Origin: Adiantum capillus-veneris
Taxonomy: Eukaryota > Streptophyta > Polypodiopsida > Polypodiales > Pteridaceae
DNA length: 64,000 bases
Direction: 5' to 3'
Assembly: GCA_014529385.2 (NCBI GenBank)
Contig: CM043962.1
Span: 48,556,598-48,620,597, forward strand
The number at the start of each line of letters is the position of its first letter. Positions within the stretch are counted from its first letter, which is position 1. The notes below the pieces were generated by a model. The model had not been told where the DNA came from, made no database searches, and was given only the letters and a program-made list of their open reading frames with translations. Below are positions 1-12,519 of the stretch, in pieces. The position numbers and the translations under genes are program-made.

Positions 1-69
1 GTAGGCTCTCAACTTCTCTACAATCTTGGAGAAGGAGATGGAGCTCTTGCACTTTGCAACATACACTAT

Positions 70-145
<76 letters not shown>

Positions 146-948
146 TGGGGGGGGGGGGGGGGTTTATATATATCCCCCAAGCTAGCCCCCTCCTTGCTTT
201 GGTTGACCCCCTCTTCTAGCACTAGCTTTCACTTGATTGGACCTCCTCAAGCTTGGCCAATCACATGCTTAGTGCTTATCAAGCAACAAGGGTAGCCTTG
301 GTACAAGTTTCCCCCTTTCCCCTTTGAGAGAGAGGACTTGAAAATGCATACACAATTAATTAAATTAGCTAAATTATCATTGGACCCCTTGGGAGGCTAA
401 CCAATAGGCCTTAGCACACCATGAGGGAAACATGAAGAGGAACTTGATGAGTGTCCTAGTTGCTTTCTTTGTAACAGGCTTGTCTTGTGTGAGGTTGTGT
501 GCTAGCTCCTACAAAGAGGCCTTTCCCCTCATGAGTAGGGATGTGCTTTGACTTTTTGAACACCTTAACCCCTCAAGCACCTCAAGTACCTTAGTCAACA
601 AGCACAAGAAGCACCTCAAGCACCTTAGTCAGCAAGCACCACAAGCAGCTCAAGCTTGGGTAGGGTTCCCACCTTAGCCCTAGCTTGCTTAAGTTCAAAG
701 GACTTTTAAACTAACCTTTTGAGATCTTTAATGAAGCTAACCTTAATGTCTTTAAGCTCCATTATTTAGCCTCGCTCTTTGACATACCATCTCTCATTTG
801 GACCCATTTACCATTGGCCCCGTGTTGAGATAGATCTGTAAGCACATGTCTATATTCTAACTCTTGTTCCCATATATTCTCCCACATGAAATGATTAGTT
901 TAATATGAGTAAATCATTTGGGTACGTTGGATATTAGAATTTATGATA
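1..948 (-). repeat. 3' LTR of element A (partial, left end outside window)
   Basis: This segment repeats 19591-20440 in the same orientation, including the terminal stretch that mentions AAATCATTTGGGTA. Similarity stops at 948, immediately beside a polypurine tract on the minus strand. The end reads ATGATA here and ATGACA in the partner LTR, so the terminal CA has probably mutated. A (GT)n-(CG)n-(G)n tract at 72-162 sits where the partner LTR has (AG)n. Confidence 0.85.
72..162. repeat. Compound microsatellite (GT)n-(CG)4-TT-(G)16
   Basis: GT dinucleotides run from 72 to about 136, followed by CGCGCGCG, TT and a 16-base G run at 147-162. The tract lies inside the 3' LTR of element A. Confidence 0.95.
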
Positions 949-963
949 TTACCTCTCTCTTGA
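949..963 (-). other. Polypurine tract of element A
   Basis: Read on the minus strand this is TCAAGAGAGAGGTAA, placed directly before the 3' LTR. A related tract (TTCAAGAAGGTTAC) precedes the A-type LTR at 62929. Confidence 0.7.
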
Positions 964-1289
964 AATCATAGTCGATCTCGACTATGAGGTAGAACAGATA
1001 AAGCCTAAGTTATTAGTGAATGTTTCTTAGCGGGTAGATAATCCCTTTTTACACTACGACATCCTTCCAAGATGGATGACTAATCCATTTGGTGCTTGGG
1101 AGACGTAGCTGTCGCAAGCATGTGTGCTCTTTAATCCATTTATTCTCCAAATTAGAGTGACAAATTCTACTTAGTGTTTGAGAGACGTCGTCATCACAAA
1201 CCTGATTCTAAGCATGCACAATAAAAAGAGAATTAGTATTGTAAGACAAAGCCATTGATCATTTAAAAGAACATGTACATTTTCTTACT

Positions 1290-4200
1290 CTAATCTAGCA
1301 TTGTAAGCATTGACAAGGTTCATACTATCCTTAAGTTGTATTCCTTGCATCCATCTAGCATCTTCAAAAGGATAACATTGAACTTAATAAGATATCGTCG
1401 ACAAATAATCTTACCATGTCGTAGTACCTTCTCTTCATGCCAAAGGATAGCTTCGGATTGTAGCACCTCTTCTTGGTCTTTGATTTTGGGAGGGTCTTCA
1501 ATAATTGCTTCACTTGGTGGCTCTCCTTTTTAGGGCTTAAGTAGGCTCACATGAAAATCATTGTGTGTGAGCCAATGGTTGGTACACTTAAGTTGATAAG
1601 CCATCTCATTGATTGGCTTCAAGATTTGAAAAGGACCATAGTTTTTTTTTTCTAGTTTAGCATAATACTTTTGATGGCTGGTAGGATTTTTGCTTGTCGT
1701 TTGTCTAAATAGAGCCTTGAGAAACTTAAATAAGACCCAATAATTTTCTTTAAACGTTAAGACCCTTCTATGCTTGTTAGCAGTAGCTTTTTTTCCTTTG
1801 TTGAGAGATGGATATAGCCTCCTTAATATTTTGGAAAGATTCTTGTAGGTCACGGCTGTACTCATCGGTAGTGAAGATCTTCCCATGTACTTTAAGTAGC
1901 AAGGGACTTTTAGGTCTTCCCTCTATGATTTCAATAGGTGCTTTTCCCGTAGAAGTATGGACAATATTATTGTATGCATACTCCACAAGGGGTAAGTACT
2001 TTTCCCATTGTGATCGTTGATCTAATTCTGTAACATAAGTCTTTAGTAGATCAAGAATTGTAAGATTCGTTATCTCACTTTGGCCATCCGTTTGTGAGTG
2101 ATAGGCCGAAGAGAAATTCAATCTTGTACCTAGATTTTCAAAGAGACATTTCCATAAATTACTAGTCATTCTAGGATCTCTATCTGACACGATGGATGTT
2201 GGAAATCCATGCTATTTAAAAATCTGGGATAAGAAGAGAGTCCATTTGGTGTGCCTTAATAGTCTTTTTGACAAGAATAAAGTGTGCTTACTTGCTAAAC
2301 CTGTCAACAACTATTGTCCATTTTCCCGTATTCCCATGGATAGACTTGGGTAATCCAATGATAAAATCCATGGATATACTCTCCCATAACGAATTAGGGA
2401 TTGGGAATGGCTGGAGTAATCCAGGTTGTTTCCCTCTATCATACTTGGTCTTTTGGCATACCACATATTTTGAAACATACTCTTGTATGTCTACTTTCAT
2501 GGTAGGCCAATAGAAGTATGTCTCTACTCCTTAAAGAGTAGGTTGAGTGCCTATATGCCCCACATAGGGAGGAGCATGAGATTCATACATAGCTTTCTCA
2601 CGAAGGGAGTGGGTAACACATAGCCTATTTCCATGGAGAAGATAACCATCATTCAAGGTGAATGGTTCCTCTTTCTTCCCCAAAGCAAGGGTTGACATTA
2701 TGTCTTTAAAGTCAGGGTCAGTAGCATATTGATCTATCATAGAAGATAGATCATTGTGAGTAGCTATAGACACCACATTAGCTTTTGGTCATCATAAAAG
2801 TGCATCAGCCACTTAATTGTGCTTACTAGCAATGTGAACAATATGAAAATAAAATTACGAAAGAAAATTTTTCCATCTCATTTGTTTGTTGAAAAGCTTG
2901 GTTTGCATCATGAAGTACTTGAGACTTTGGTGGTCTGTTCATAAAATAAACGGAGTCCCCAATAGATAGTGTTTCCATGTGTCTAGGATGTAGAATGGCT
3001 AAAAGATCTTTCTTATAAATGCCCAAGAACCGTTTATCCGTATTGAGCCTTTGGCTCTCATATGCTATGGCATGCCCTTCTTGAAGCAAGATTGCTTAAG
3101 TCAATCACCACAAGCATCACAATGGACCTCAAATGGATTTGAGAGATCTAGAAGCATAAGGACTGGTTGGGAGGTAAGCTTCTCTTTGAGCTTGTCAAAA
3201 TAATTTTGTTCCTTAGCAGTCCATTAGTACTTAACGTTCTTCTTTGTTAAGTCATGTAATGGTCCTGCTATTTGAGAGAATTTTGCTATGAGGCGTCTAT
3301 AGTATGCACACATACCAATAAAGCTTCTTAGCTCATGTAGATTCCTTGGGTTAGGCCATGCTTTCTTACCTCCAACTTTCATGGATCCATATGGATACCA
3401 TCTTAAGAGATAAAATGACCTACGTATAAGGTCTCTTGAAGGAAAATTTGGCTTTTCTTCTTATTGATAAAAAGCTTGTTCTCCCTCAATACTTGAAAAA
3501 TCACCTGGAGATGTTGCTTGCGTTCCTCCAAGGACTTGGAGTAGCTGATGATATCATCAAAGACTCCATTGAATTTGCGGTAGGGTTTAAAGCTTTTCTC
3601 CATTAAATGATTAAATGTGGCTGGTGCATTAGTCAAGCCAAAAGGCATGACTAGATATTCATAAAGACCAAATGTTGTACGAAATGTGATCCTTAGGATA
3701 TCTTCATTCACTATCCTTATTTGATGGTAGCCACTTTTAAGGTCAATCCTACTGAAGTAGGTAGATCCTTGTAGCTTATCAAATAGATTTTCTACACGAG
3801 GTACAACAAACTTTTCTTTGATAGTGATATGGTTTAGCGCTTGATAGTCCACACACATGTGGTAAGTACCATCTTTCTTTTGCACTAAAAGGACTAGAGA
3901 ACAAAAGGGAGAGGATCTAGGCCTCACCATCCCTTTGTCTACCAATTCTTGTACTTGCCTCATGATCTCCTCTTGTTGAGCTTGGGAAACTTGATAAGGA
4001 GGCTTGTTAGGCGGTGAGCTTCTTGGTAGGAGCTCAATTCAATGGAAATCATCCCCTCGTTTTGGAGGTAAGTCCATAGGGATATTATTGATGAATACAT
4101 CTTGGAATCCTTTTAGAAAATTAGACAGGTCTAACTCTTCTTGATTCCTACCATTTACATTTGATAAAATATTAGGACCTTTTAGGGACTCTTTGACAAA

Positions 4201-4612
4201 AATCATGTACACAGAAACTGAGCTTTTCATTGATTTTTCAAAAGCGGGAGGATTTACAAGTGGTATGGTACAACCGAGCTCACTAGCATCTATATACATG
4301 CTCTTTTCCTTGTAAGTGAAGTAGATTCTTCTTTCAGGGAACTTCATGTTGGCAGCCATGCAGTTGAACCATGGTGCCCCTAGGATAGCATCCTGGAGGA
4401 GAGATGAAAAAATCTTCTTTGTCAATGTAGCTTTGGACATGAAGCCTCAACTTCCCAATCAAGGGAGTAACGGAATCTTGATGTCCCTTGAAATTTGTAT
4501 CGATAGTTACGATATCTCCCATCTCGAAAGCTTGAATGCCCAACTTGGTGGCCAACTCCATTGATATGAAGTTGTGAGTAGAGCCAGGGTCAAACAAGAT
4601 AAAGGCATCATG
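1290..4612 (-). pseudogene. Pol of element A: protease, RT, RNase H, integrase, chromodomain (decayed)
   Basis: This is the Ty3 polyprotein that would copy and insert the element. The aspartic protease (about 4612-4334) carries FDPGSTHNF. RT (3963-3403) has the MPFGLTNAPATF block; its catalytic box reads VFDDI, one residue short of the usual F/Y-x-D-D. RNase H (3089-2826) has GIYKKDLLAI. The integrase has an HHCC zinc region near 2600-2450, the first catalytic Asp in SMDFIIGLP (about 2380), and the second Asp and Glu in SDRDPR and GQSE (2190-2090). A chromodomain follows at about 1500-1310, with a frame break near 1375 before YPFEDARW. Several further frame changes and stops show the gene is dead. 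The first codon at 4612 continues the gag frame at 18396. Confidence 0.88.
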
Positions 4613-4617
4613 CTTCT

Positions 4618-4842
4618 TGTACGCTTTGTCATATGTGTCGAAGCTAGGAACTTGCCTTTGCACTGTGGGCGAGCCTCAAAAGGCAGCAAACACACAACTA
4701 GAAGAGTCTACCAAGCTCAAAGGGGTAGGGGTGTGTCACTCACCACTCAATGCTTCCATTGTGAAGGATCCTGTGTTGTGAAGAAGAAGGAGCTGGTCGA
4801 TGCCGTGCTCAATCGCCTCACTGCCATCGATACCGCCGTAAT

Positions 4843-4896
<54 letters not shown>

Positions 4897-5214
4897 CACA
4901 CACACACACACACACACACACACCTGTGAGCACACGAAGGAGAAGGAGACAAGATGGAGCAAGAACACTTTTTAGCTTACATCTTAAAGAATGAGGATTT
5001 TTAGGTCAAATGGACCTTTTATAAGAATTTGGCCCATTCACACATGGGCGCCCAGTGATCGGTCTTTGCAAAACTACTATAAAAATAAGATAAGTGGTGC
5101 ACCTCTCATCGGCGATCACATACACACCTATTGGACCGACAATCCCAGTCCATGACTCAATCAAATAATAATATACGTCCATCGAAGATGATAGAATATC
5201 CGTGAGGTTTAACA
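4618..5214 (-). repeat. 3' LTR of element B
   Basis: Starts TGTAC and ends TTTAACA. It aligns end to end with 17799-18395. It holds a (CT)n tract at about 4846-4893 followed by (CA)n to about 4923. Confidence 0.9.
4846..4923. repeat. Compound microsatellite (CT)n then (CA)n
   Basis: CT repeats run to 4893, then AAG and CA repeats to about 4923. The same compound tract is present in the partner LTR at about 18032-18106. Confidence 0.95.
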
Positions 5215-5229
5215 TGCCTCCCTTCTTGA
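5215..5229 (-). other. Polypurine tract of element B
   Basis: Read on the minus strand it is AAGAAGGGAGGCA, ending exactly at the start of the 3' LTR (TGTTAAA). Confidence 0.75.
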
Positions 5230-8200
5230 TGTAGATTCTGTCCTCGGAAGCTATTGAGATGAAGCCAGGTCGTCGAGGTGGAAGAGCATCCAAAATTGAA
5301 TGTCCTTAGTCTTCTTCAATCACTGCAAAATGAACCAAAATTGGCACAGTAACTGTATTCTCACATACAATTAAAAAGCATGTGCACTTGTAGGCAGACA
5401 AATTGATTGGTAACAGAGTATTAAACAATTTGTCAGCAATAAACATTAAATTGTAATATAATTAAACGCATAAATAGTTGTAAAAGTCAAAGACTAAACA
5501 AGTCTGGGGTCACTAACTTAACGGTCAAAAGGCACTAGAGGTCAACTATTAATACCTTGGGAAAGCTTCTCAATTGTCTCTGGTCATTTAAGCTATTTAA
5601 TCACGAACCAAGTATTTCATGTTCGAGGGTTGACTAGAGGCTATACCTAGAGGGTTGACTAGAGGGCTGACTAGAGGGTTGACTATACCTAGAAGACCTT
5701 GTAGTTAAGCTACAATAAAAAGAGTTGCTCATGAAACCATTGCCTAACTTATTTAATTTTCTTTGACCTTGGGAAGTCTTTTCACATTGATTCAATTTTG
5801 ATGTGTGTACTTATTGTGTATGCCTTGGGTTTTTTGCTTTTCAAGGAAAAGCGGCCACACTGGGAACCTCTAGGGCTCTAGTACCATAGGTAATACATGT
5901 GAGTGAAGTACCAAATCAAGCTGGGATTTCTCTTCCAACTTAAGATTTTACATTGTGGCATTTTTAATATTTTTTTGTTTGTTCGTTTTCAGCATTTTAA
6001 TTTTGTAGCTTTGGGGGGTCATATAACATTGTTACCCTCCCCAGCCTCATCACACTAGTAAACTCCCTTTATAATACTTAAGCTAAAGTTCAATAGGGAC
6101 TAAGCACATTAAAAATCCCTAGTACATTGCACACAATGCTGCCTAAATCGGATTAAGAACCTAAAGTATCCATTGATTATTAGGAAGGCATTCCCCATGG
6201 TATTAATAGATGATCTCTAACTCCTAACTTGGTCAAACTAGCTTCATCAAACTACTTGATTCTAAAACCTAGACAAGGGATTATGACAAAAAATTATATA
6301 TAATCTAATGTTTAATCTCAGCAAATATGCGGAATATTGTGCTACCAATCACATTTAAAGCAAACAATCATTGATGCAAAAAACAAAGACCAGGGGCAAT
6401 GCTAATGGTTAAGAAACACCTGTTTGTGTTGATGACCGCTCTTGATTTGAAGAGTGAACGAGAGAAAGATTCCATGAAGGTCCAAATCCTAACAACAGCA
6501 ACACATTCCTGTAGACACTAGGAAACACAAAGAATACCTCTAGGAGGCACATCAGTGGGAAGAGGAACCAACCCTTAATGAACACAGTCAAACAACATAA
6601 GGCACCCTAACCTAATTATTTGCACTCCCCCTAGAGAGTCAAGGGAATAGGATATTGTAGAGTTTGGGAGGTAACCCTAAGGCTAAACCCCTATCCTTGC
6701 CATCATCAAGAAAAACAAAGTCATCATCCGTGACACCATATGTGCCATCCGTATAATCATGTAACTATTTCTCATCATTAGAGGCACAAATGTTCACTAA
6801 GGACATCACTAGACATCTATAGTCGTCTTGGTCATGAGGGTAAGTTTGTGCAATTGGAGAGACGTCCTCTAGTAAGTATGGATCATTCATGGTCAAGAGA
6901 CGTATCAGCCATTCTAACTCCTCAAAATTTCTCTCACACGCTAGTGTATCTACCAAATCCCATTCACATGCAAGCAGCGGGTAGACTATATGAAACACTT
7001 GTGCAAAATAAAGAGGGTATCTCTCACTTAAGGTAAGAGTGGATGACTCTATTGTACTAGCCATATCTGTACACACAGATAGATGATGGTTAGAGTGAAA
7101 TATTATAAGGATCATTTCAAAAGGTCGTGTCTTTGTGCATAATGTGTTTTTATGATTTTGTGTTATGTATAGAACTTGTAGGTTTCCAGATTTTTGTTTG
7201 GTGGCTCTTACTCTTTTACTTTTTTATTTTTATTTTTTGTGAGTATAAGGATTTATATATACATTCCTTAAGATTGGGAGATTGAGAGGTCAAGGAGGAA
7301 GGTTGAGAGGGGAGTGAGTGAATGATGATTGTCAGCAAACTCCCCCCTTCCTTGGGTAGATCATACCTTTTGGAATGATGTTGTCACCTTTTGAAACCAA
7401 TTTTTCCAAGTTGTTATGGGTGAAGGATTTAACCAATAGTTTTTGACCTCCCTATGTGTTTCATCTAGTTGCAAGGATGGTAAGGTACTCTCCCATGATT
7501 TTATTTGCAACGTTGTTGTAGGTGGTGAACTTACAATGGGAGGTGCAAACTTTTTCTTGTTTGTATGGATATGTACAATGGTAGGTGGAGGTTGTGTCGA
7601 AGCTTCTATTTTTGTATAAGAACTACATGAAGAGTAAGAAGCTTCATTTGACTTCCCTGTTCCTGAGCTAGGTGGAACAAATCATTCTTTCTTCGGTACC
7701 CAAACTAGCTCTGGAGCGGGTGTGTAGCATTCCATGATTTTTTCCTTTCCACAATCTTCAATTTGTTTTGGAGCTACAAGATTGGGCTCACGTGGGTCAG
7801 GTAATAGGTAAGAGCAGAATTTCTATTTTGGCACACAGATTTGATCATTTCCTTCATAGTAGCCTTGGGCTTCCAATAGTTTTTTAGGAATCCAACACAA
7901 CGTTTCTTTACATTTCTTGGGGCGAGTGGGATGTCTCTTACGAGGCTCTTGTTTTTTAGCACTAGCAATGGTTGCTAAAGAAGCTTTAGGGACCCATTTG
8001 TATGTTTTCTTTGTTATATTAGGATGGGTCTTGTGTGTCTCAAGCTTTATTTCGACTACAAAAGTTGAAGCTCTAGAGAGTTGGGTTATGGGGACATATG
8101 GTTCAACCTCTTAGACATGCAATGTTTTGGGTTTTATTTCCTTAAATAGCAATATCTCAGGGACTATGGCTTGAGTGGCAGGTCTAAGAGTTGTTTTCTG

Positions 8201-8350
8201 CGTTGTGACACCCCCAGTCCCCCAATCAATAGTGCATTTGGTGGTTGTCATCCACATGCATCCTAGGTTTATATTACCCTCCATAGTTCAAGCATGCATG
8301 ACCAAAAAGTCTTGAGCTACAACCCCGTTGTCATAACTAACAGAAGTGTG
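5230..8350 (-). other. Long 3' region of element B between integrase and LTR
   Basis: About 3.1 kb with only short broken reading frames on the element's sense strand. Near 7100-8350 the minus strand gives Lys/Pro-rich stretches in several frames, for example KKTYKWVPKASLATIA. A 116-codon frame lies at 6765-7115. At 5620-5700 there is a tandem array of GAGGGTTGACTA-type units. Athila elements often carry an env-like gene at this place, but I see no signal peptide or membrane segment that would support one here. Confidence 0.5.
6765..7115 (-). CDS. Unrecognised 116-aa reading frame in the 3' region of element B
   Basis: The predicted product is 116 residues, with no family I can name. It is moderately acidic toward the C-terminus and has no clear signal peptide, zinc motif or catalytic motif. 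It lies on the sense strand of element B, downstream of pol. It may be a remnant of a longer 3' gene or a chance frame. Nothing in the sequence shows that it is translated. Confidence 0.25.
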   Translation of the reverse strand: MILIIFHSNHHLSVCTDMASTIESSTLTLSERYPLYFAQVFHIVYPLLACEWDLVDTLACERNFEELEWLIRLLTMNDPYLLEDVSPIAQTYPHDQDDYRCLVMSLVNICASNDEK

Positions 8351-8725
8351 TCAGATTCCAAAAACCGTGGTTTTTTTCTTGTTGACACCCTTGACTTGGA
8401 TAACACTCTCAAATAGAGATGGCTTTCCTAACTGACACCACACCCCATATGATAGCAGATTATACTTAGCATCGGTGTCCAATAAGGCGTTATACAACAC
8501 TTTTTCATAGGTGCTATTTAGCTCAATAGGGTATTGTAGAGGTGTGTTAGAGTCCAACCAATCATACTCTGTTTCAATGTGGAATGCATGTGTAACTTCC
8601 AGGTTGGTCTCTCATTGGCGCCTTATACGTTGTTGTCGCTCCTTAGCCTCAGCTTGAGCTTCTATCTTCTTCAACTCAGCATGTGCCTTGGCTGCATTTT
8701 TTTTATGGATGGCACATAGTTCTTC
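8351..8725 (-). pseudogene. Retropepsin-like segment downstream of integrase in element B
   Basis: After the integrase stop (about 8732) the same frame continues through a charged, helix-prone stretch rich in A, K, E and Q (about 8725-8610). It passes one more stop and then reaches a 68-codon frame (8557-8351). This contains NALLDTDAKYNLLSY followed by WCQLGKP, which resembles the start of retroviral-type aspartic proteases (ALLDTGA...). The third catalytic-triad position is Asp instead of Gly. Element B already has a protease at 12520-12963, so this would be a second retropepsin-like domain, in an unusual place. It could also be a rearranged copy of part of gag-pro. It is certainly inactive as it stands. 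Confidence 0.5.
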
Positions 8726-8731
8726 TTGGCT

Positions 8732-9900
8732 TCAAGGATCATAATATCTTTTAAATTTACTCCCATTGAGGAATCCAATTGTTTCTACTCCATCAAGAGT
8801 TTCAACCCAAATGGTACCTTGTGGGGTGATTTTGCATACTCTATATGATCCTTTTCTCGCATATTTCAACTTTTTCTTCTCATTACGTACTCCATACATA
8901 AGGACTTTATCACCAACATTGATATCTTTTTCCTTTAGATGACGGTCAAACCATTTCTTCCTCCTATATTTCTCCACAAGTGACTTTTGCACGGCCAATT
9001 GTCTTTCTTCATCTAACCTCTCAAGGATATATAAACGCTCAACTAAACGGTTATCGTCCCAGCCTTCTTATGAAGCTACACGTAGACTAGGAATTACAAA
9101 CTCCCATGGCATAACTTCTTCTTGTCCATATACCATTTTGAATGGTGTACAATTAATAGCCACTTTGTAAGAAGTACGATAAGCCCATAGAGCTAAAGTC
9201 AGCTTCAAATCCCAATTTGTGCAATGAGCTTCCACCGTTTTGGTCAAGATAGAAATTAAGGTCTTGTTGGTACTCTCAGCTTGGCCATTTCCTTGTGGAT
9301 AATAAGGTGTGGACTTATGGTGAGCTATCATGAAGTTGGTAGTGAGTTGTTCATCACTCCATTTATAAAATGAGTGCCATTGTCACTCACTCACAATCTC
9401 AAAGGGACAACCAAATCTTGTAATAATGTTCTTAAGAGAAACTTGGCGGTTGACCTTGCATCAGTCTTACGTTTTGCATTGACTTCCGCCAACTTTGTCA
9501 CATAGTCAGTGACAACGATAATATATCGAGACTAAGTGCTACAAGCTGCCGGACTAATTGGGCCTACAAAGTCTAAACCCCATTTTTCAAATGGTTGAGT
9601 CACTTTAATAGGTTGTAATGGCATCTTATCCTTTCATTGTGTGATCTTGTGACGTTGGCATTCATCACATCCTTTTGCAAAAAGTGATGCATCCTTGAAT
9701 AAGGTAGGCCACCAATAGCCTAATTGCAACACCTTTCTAGCAGTTAGCTCCCCTGAGAAATGTTCTTCGGCTATACCCAGGTGGGATTCTTGCAGTATGT
9801 ATAAATACTCATCCTCACGGGCACAACATCTAAGAATATCGTCCTTCCCTAACTTGTAAAGAGTTCCTGCAATTAGAGAATAAGGTTCACATTATTTCAA
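8732..9900 (-). pseudogene. Integrase of element B (decayed)
   Basis: The enzyme would insert the cDNA into the genome. The core C-terminal part (9331-9068) shows STPYYPQGNGQAES, which holds the catalytic Glu, and WAYRTSYK. The C-terminal domain (8998-8732) shows VGDKVLMYGVRN and ends in LNGSKFKRYYDP, as in plant Athila/Tat integrases. The zinc and first-Asp regions at about 9900-9350 are recognisable only in pieces because of stops and frame changes. The frame runs on past the stop toward the retropepsin-like segment. Confidence 0.85.
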
Positions 9901-11370
9901 CAGTTTTTGAGCTATATCCTTACGAAGCTCTTTGGGTGGGAAACCATTAACTAGAAAGTTCACAATCTTCTCACTCCATTTAGGCATGGTCTCGACTAGA
10001 AATATAGAAGTATCGGGCAATTCATCATCAACTCCAGTAGGGGCTTCACCATTGGGTATGCAAGACAAATGATCCACTTGATATGTCTTTTACCTGGCCT
10101 CACCACAACGATAAAATAAAATTCAACAAGAATTAACAAACATCGTGTAATTCTTTCCGTGGAACAAGGTTTATTTACTAGATACAACAAGGCTCGATGA
10201 TCCACATAGAAAACAAACTTGTTGGCAAGAAGGTAGTATCAAATTTTATTCACTACATAAATCATAGCTAAACCTTCCCACTCTATAGTGGTGTAGTTTC
10301 TCTCCGCATCATTCAATTGATGACTTGCAAAGCTAATGGGGTAGTCCAATTTATGTTCTCTTGGTTGGGCTAGAACAGACCCAATAGCAAAGTTTGATGC
10401 ATCGATATACACATGGAAAATTATATTCCAATCGGGCACTTCTAAAATGGGAGTGCTTGTCAAGGTCTTTTTCAATGACGCATAAGCATGGTCACACTCC
10501 GCGGTCTAGTAGAACTCAATAAGAAGCTTGTACAAAGGACGAGCTATCTCGGCAAAGTGTAAAATAAACCATCGGTAATAACCAACATGGCCCATGAACC
10601 TCTCAACTCATTTATAGTTTGTAGGCGGTGGCAAATCAGCAATGGCTTTAATTTTTCTCTCATATGTGAAAATCCCATTTTTGGACACTATATGCCCTAA
10701 AATGACTCCATGTTGAACCCAAAATTGGCATTTGAAAGGGTTTAAGGAGATGTGATACAACCTGCACTGCTCAAACACTTTCCATAAACATGATAGTTAT
10801 TTTTTCCAAGAGGAATAAACACAAAGGTCATCTAAGAAAGCTTCACAAAACTCCCTCAAATATTCTCTAAAACAAGTGTTTATTAATCTTGAAAGGTAGC
10901 AAGGGCATTGGTTAAGCCAAAAGACGAAATGAGAACACTCCAAATTTGATTATAAAGGTTGTTTTAGCTTGGTCCTCTAGTGCAATTGTGATTTGATTGT
11001 AGCCAAAGTACCCATCTAAAAGCTATAAGCTTCTTTCCCTGCAACTCTTTCAAGCACATGTCTAAATATGGCAAGGGGTAATGGTCCCTCCTAGTGGAGG
11101 CATTGACCTTCTTGAGATCCACGCACACTCTGATTTCCCATGATTTTTTGGCACAATAACTATTGGAGACACCCATTCTGTGTGCTCAATGGGGTATATG
11201 AATCCGCATTTCACAAGCTTTTCAATCTCTTCTTGAACGATCTTTGCATACTTAGGATTCATTGGGTAGGGTCGTTGTTGAACTGGTTTAGCCATGCTAT
11301 TCATGGGGAATGTGTGTTGTACCACGGAAGGTAAAACTCCTTTCATATCATGGTATGTCCAAGAAAACAT
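9892..11370 (-). pseudogene. Reverse transcriptase and RNase H of element B (decayed)
   Basis: The N-terminal RT block (11370-11062) reads VQQRPYPMNPKYAKIVQEE and then GFIYPIEHTEWVSPIVIVPK, characteristic of Athila/Tat RT. The central RT is broken into other frames (11176-10500). RNase H (10475-10239) carries VYIDASNFAIGSVLAQ and ISFASHQLNDAERNYTT, including the first catalytic Asp. The tether region continues to about 9892. Several frameshifts preclude activity. Confidence 0.85.
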
Positions 11371-12519
11371 ATCCCTGAATTCCTTGAGAAGTTCTTTAAG
11401 TACATACTCCTCAGTCTGTCAGATCTTGGGCAATGAAGAGAGGTTTGGACTCCTCACTTGGGTCTGCTAACTATATCTCCTTAACTATCACTGGACCATC
11501 ATAGACTCCATTTCTTCCATCAATAGGTTTTCTTTGAGCCTTTGTATACACAACCTTACGCTCCTCCGTGGTGTAGGATTTGAAATGATCGGGTGCAGGG
11601 TGTAAGTTTGTGGGGTCTTGTTGTTCTGTGGACTATGATTTCACTTTCTCTTCCTTTTGTGCTATTGAGCTAACTCTTGATTTTGTTGTCTCCTTACGGT
11701 ATGGCTCAACTTTGGCTTCTTTGTAGCCTCTAGTTGTGCGATGTCAATGGGTTGTGGACTACACCACATAACGATTTGAAGGTATTCACCCCAGTTATTT
11801 ACCAACTTTCGATGAGCATCACATGCCCCTATATAATTAATCCATTCTATGGTAGATTCTTTTCATTTATTCTAGCACACACATTTTCTCAATATCGTCA
11901 CCTCTTATATCTCTTACTCTTCTTGTCTAATTTTTTATTATGGCCGATCTCTAGTGAAGAGTCAGTAGATGAATCACTACTTGTGTCTTCTGCTCCCTTG
12001 TCATCTAGGGTACCAATGGGCCCTGGATGGTTTGTCCACACATTTTCATTAATATTTAACTCATATTCTTCATGTTCATAGTCAATTTTAATTGACGATT
12101 CTGACTGTGAATCATGTGGGCTATAGTCTTGTGAGATGCTACTGGTTCCAATGTCAGTCAAGCCTTCATCTTGTAGGTCAACAGAAGCTATATGCATTTT
12201 TTTCTATCATATTTAAAGGTAGGAGTGGTGGCATTTCATCCCCCTCAGGTGTTACCAAAGTGTCTATGGTTGCTGCTAGGTGGACCCAATCCACATTGTC
12301 AAACTCAGTCATCACAGGTAGAACATCCATATAAGGAGAATCTTTCCCAACATCTGTGTCCATTCTACATGTCTAACAATACTGCAATGGGGCCGAGTGA
12401 ACTGTGGTGTCAGATCTATGATCAATTATAAATATGTTTCCTAGAGGATGTGCTTGACGAGTTACAACATCCACTTGAGTGACAGAATCTTGGAACTGCA
12501 AGTAGACATGGTTTTTAGA
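11371..12519 (-). other. Spacer between protease and RT of element B
   Basis: About 1.1 kb on the sense strand with acidic, Ser-rich fragments (for example 12197-11898) and no recognisable domain. In related elements this zone is a variable linker of the polyprotein. Confidence 0.45.

Noticed and set aside
5006..5293. A 95-codon frame on the minus strand
   Set aside because: It spans the LTR boundary and polypurine tract of element B.
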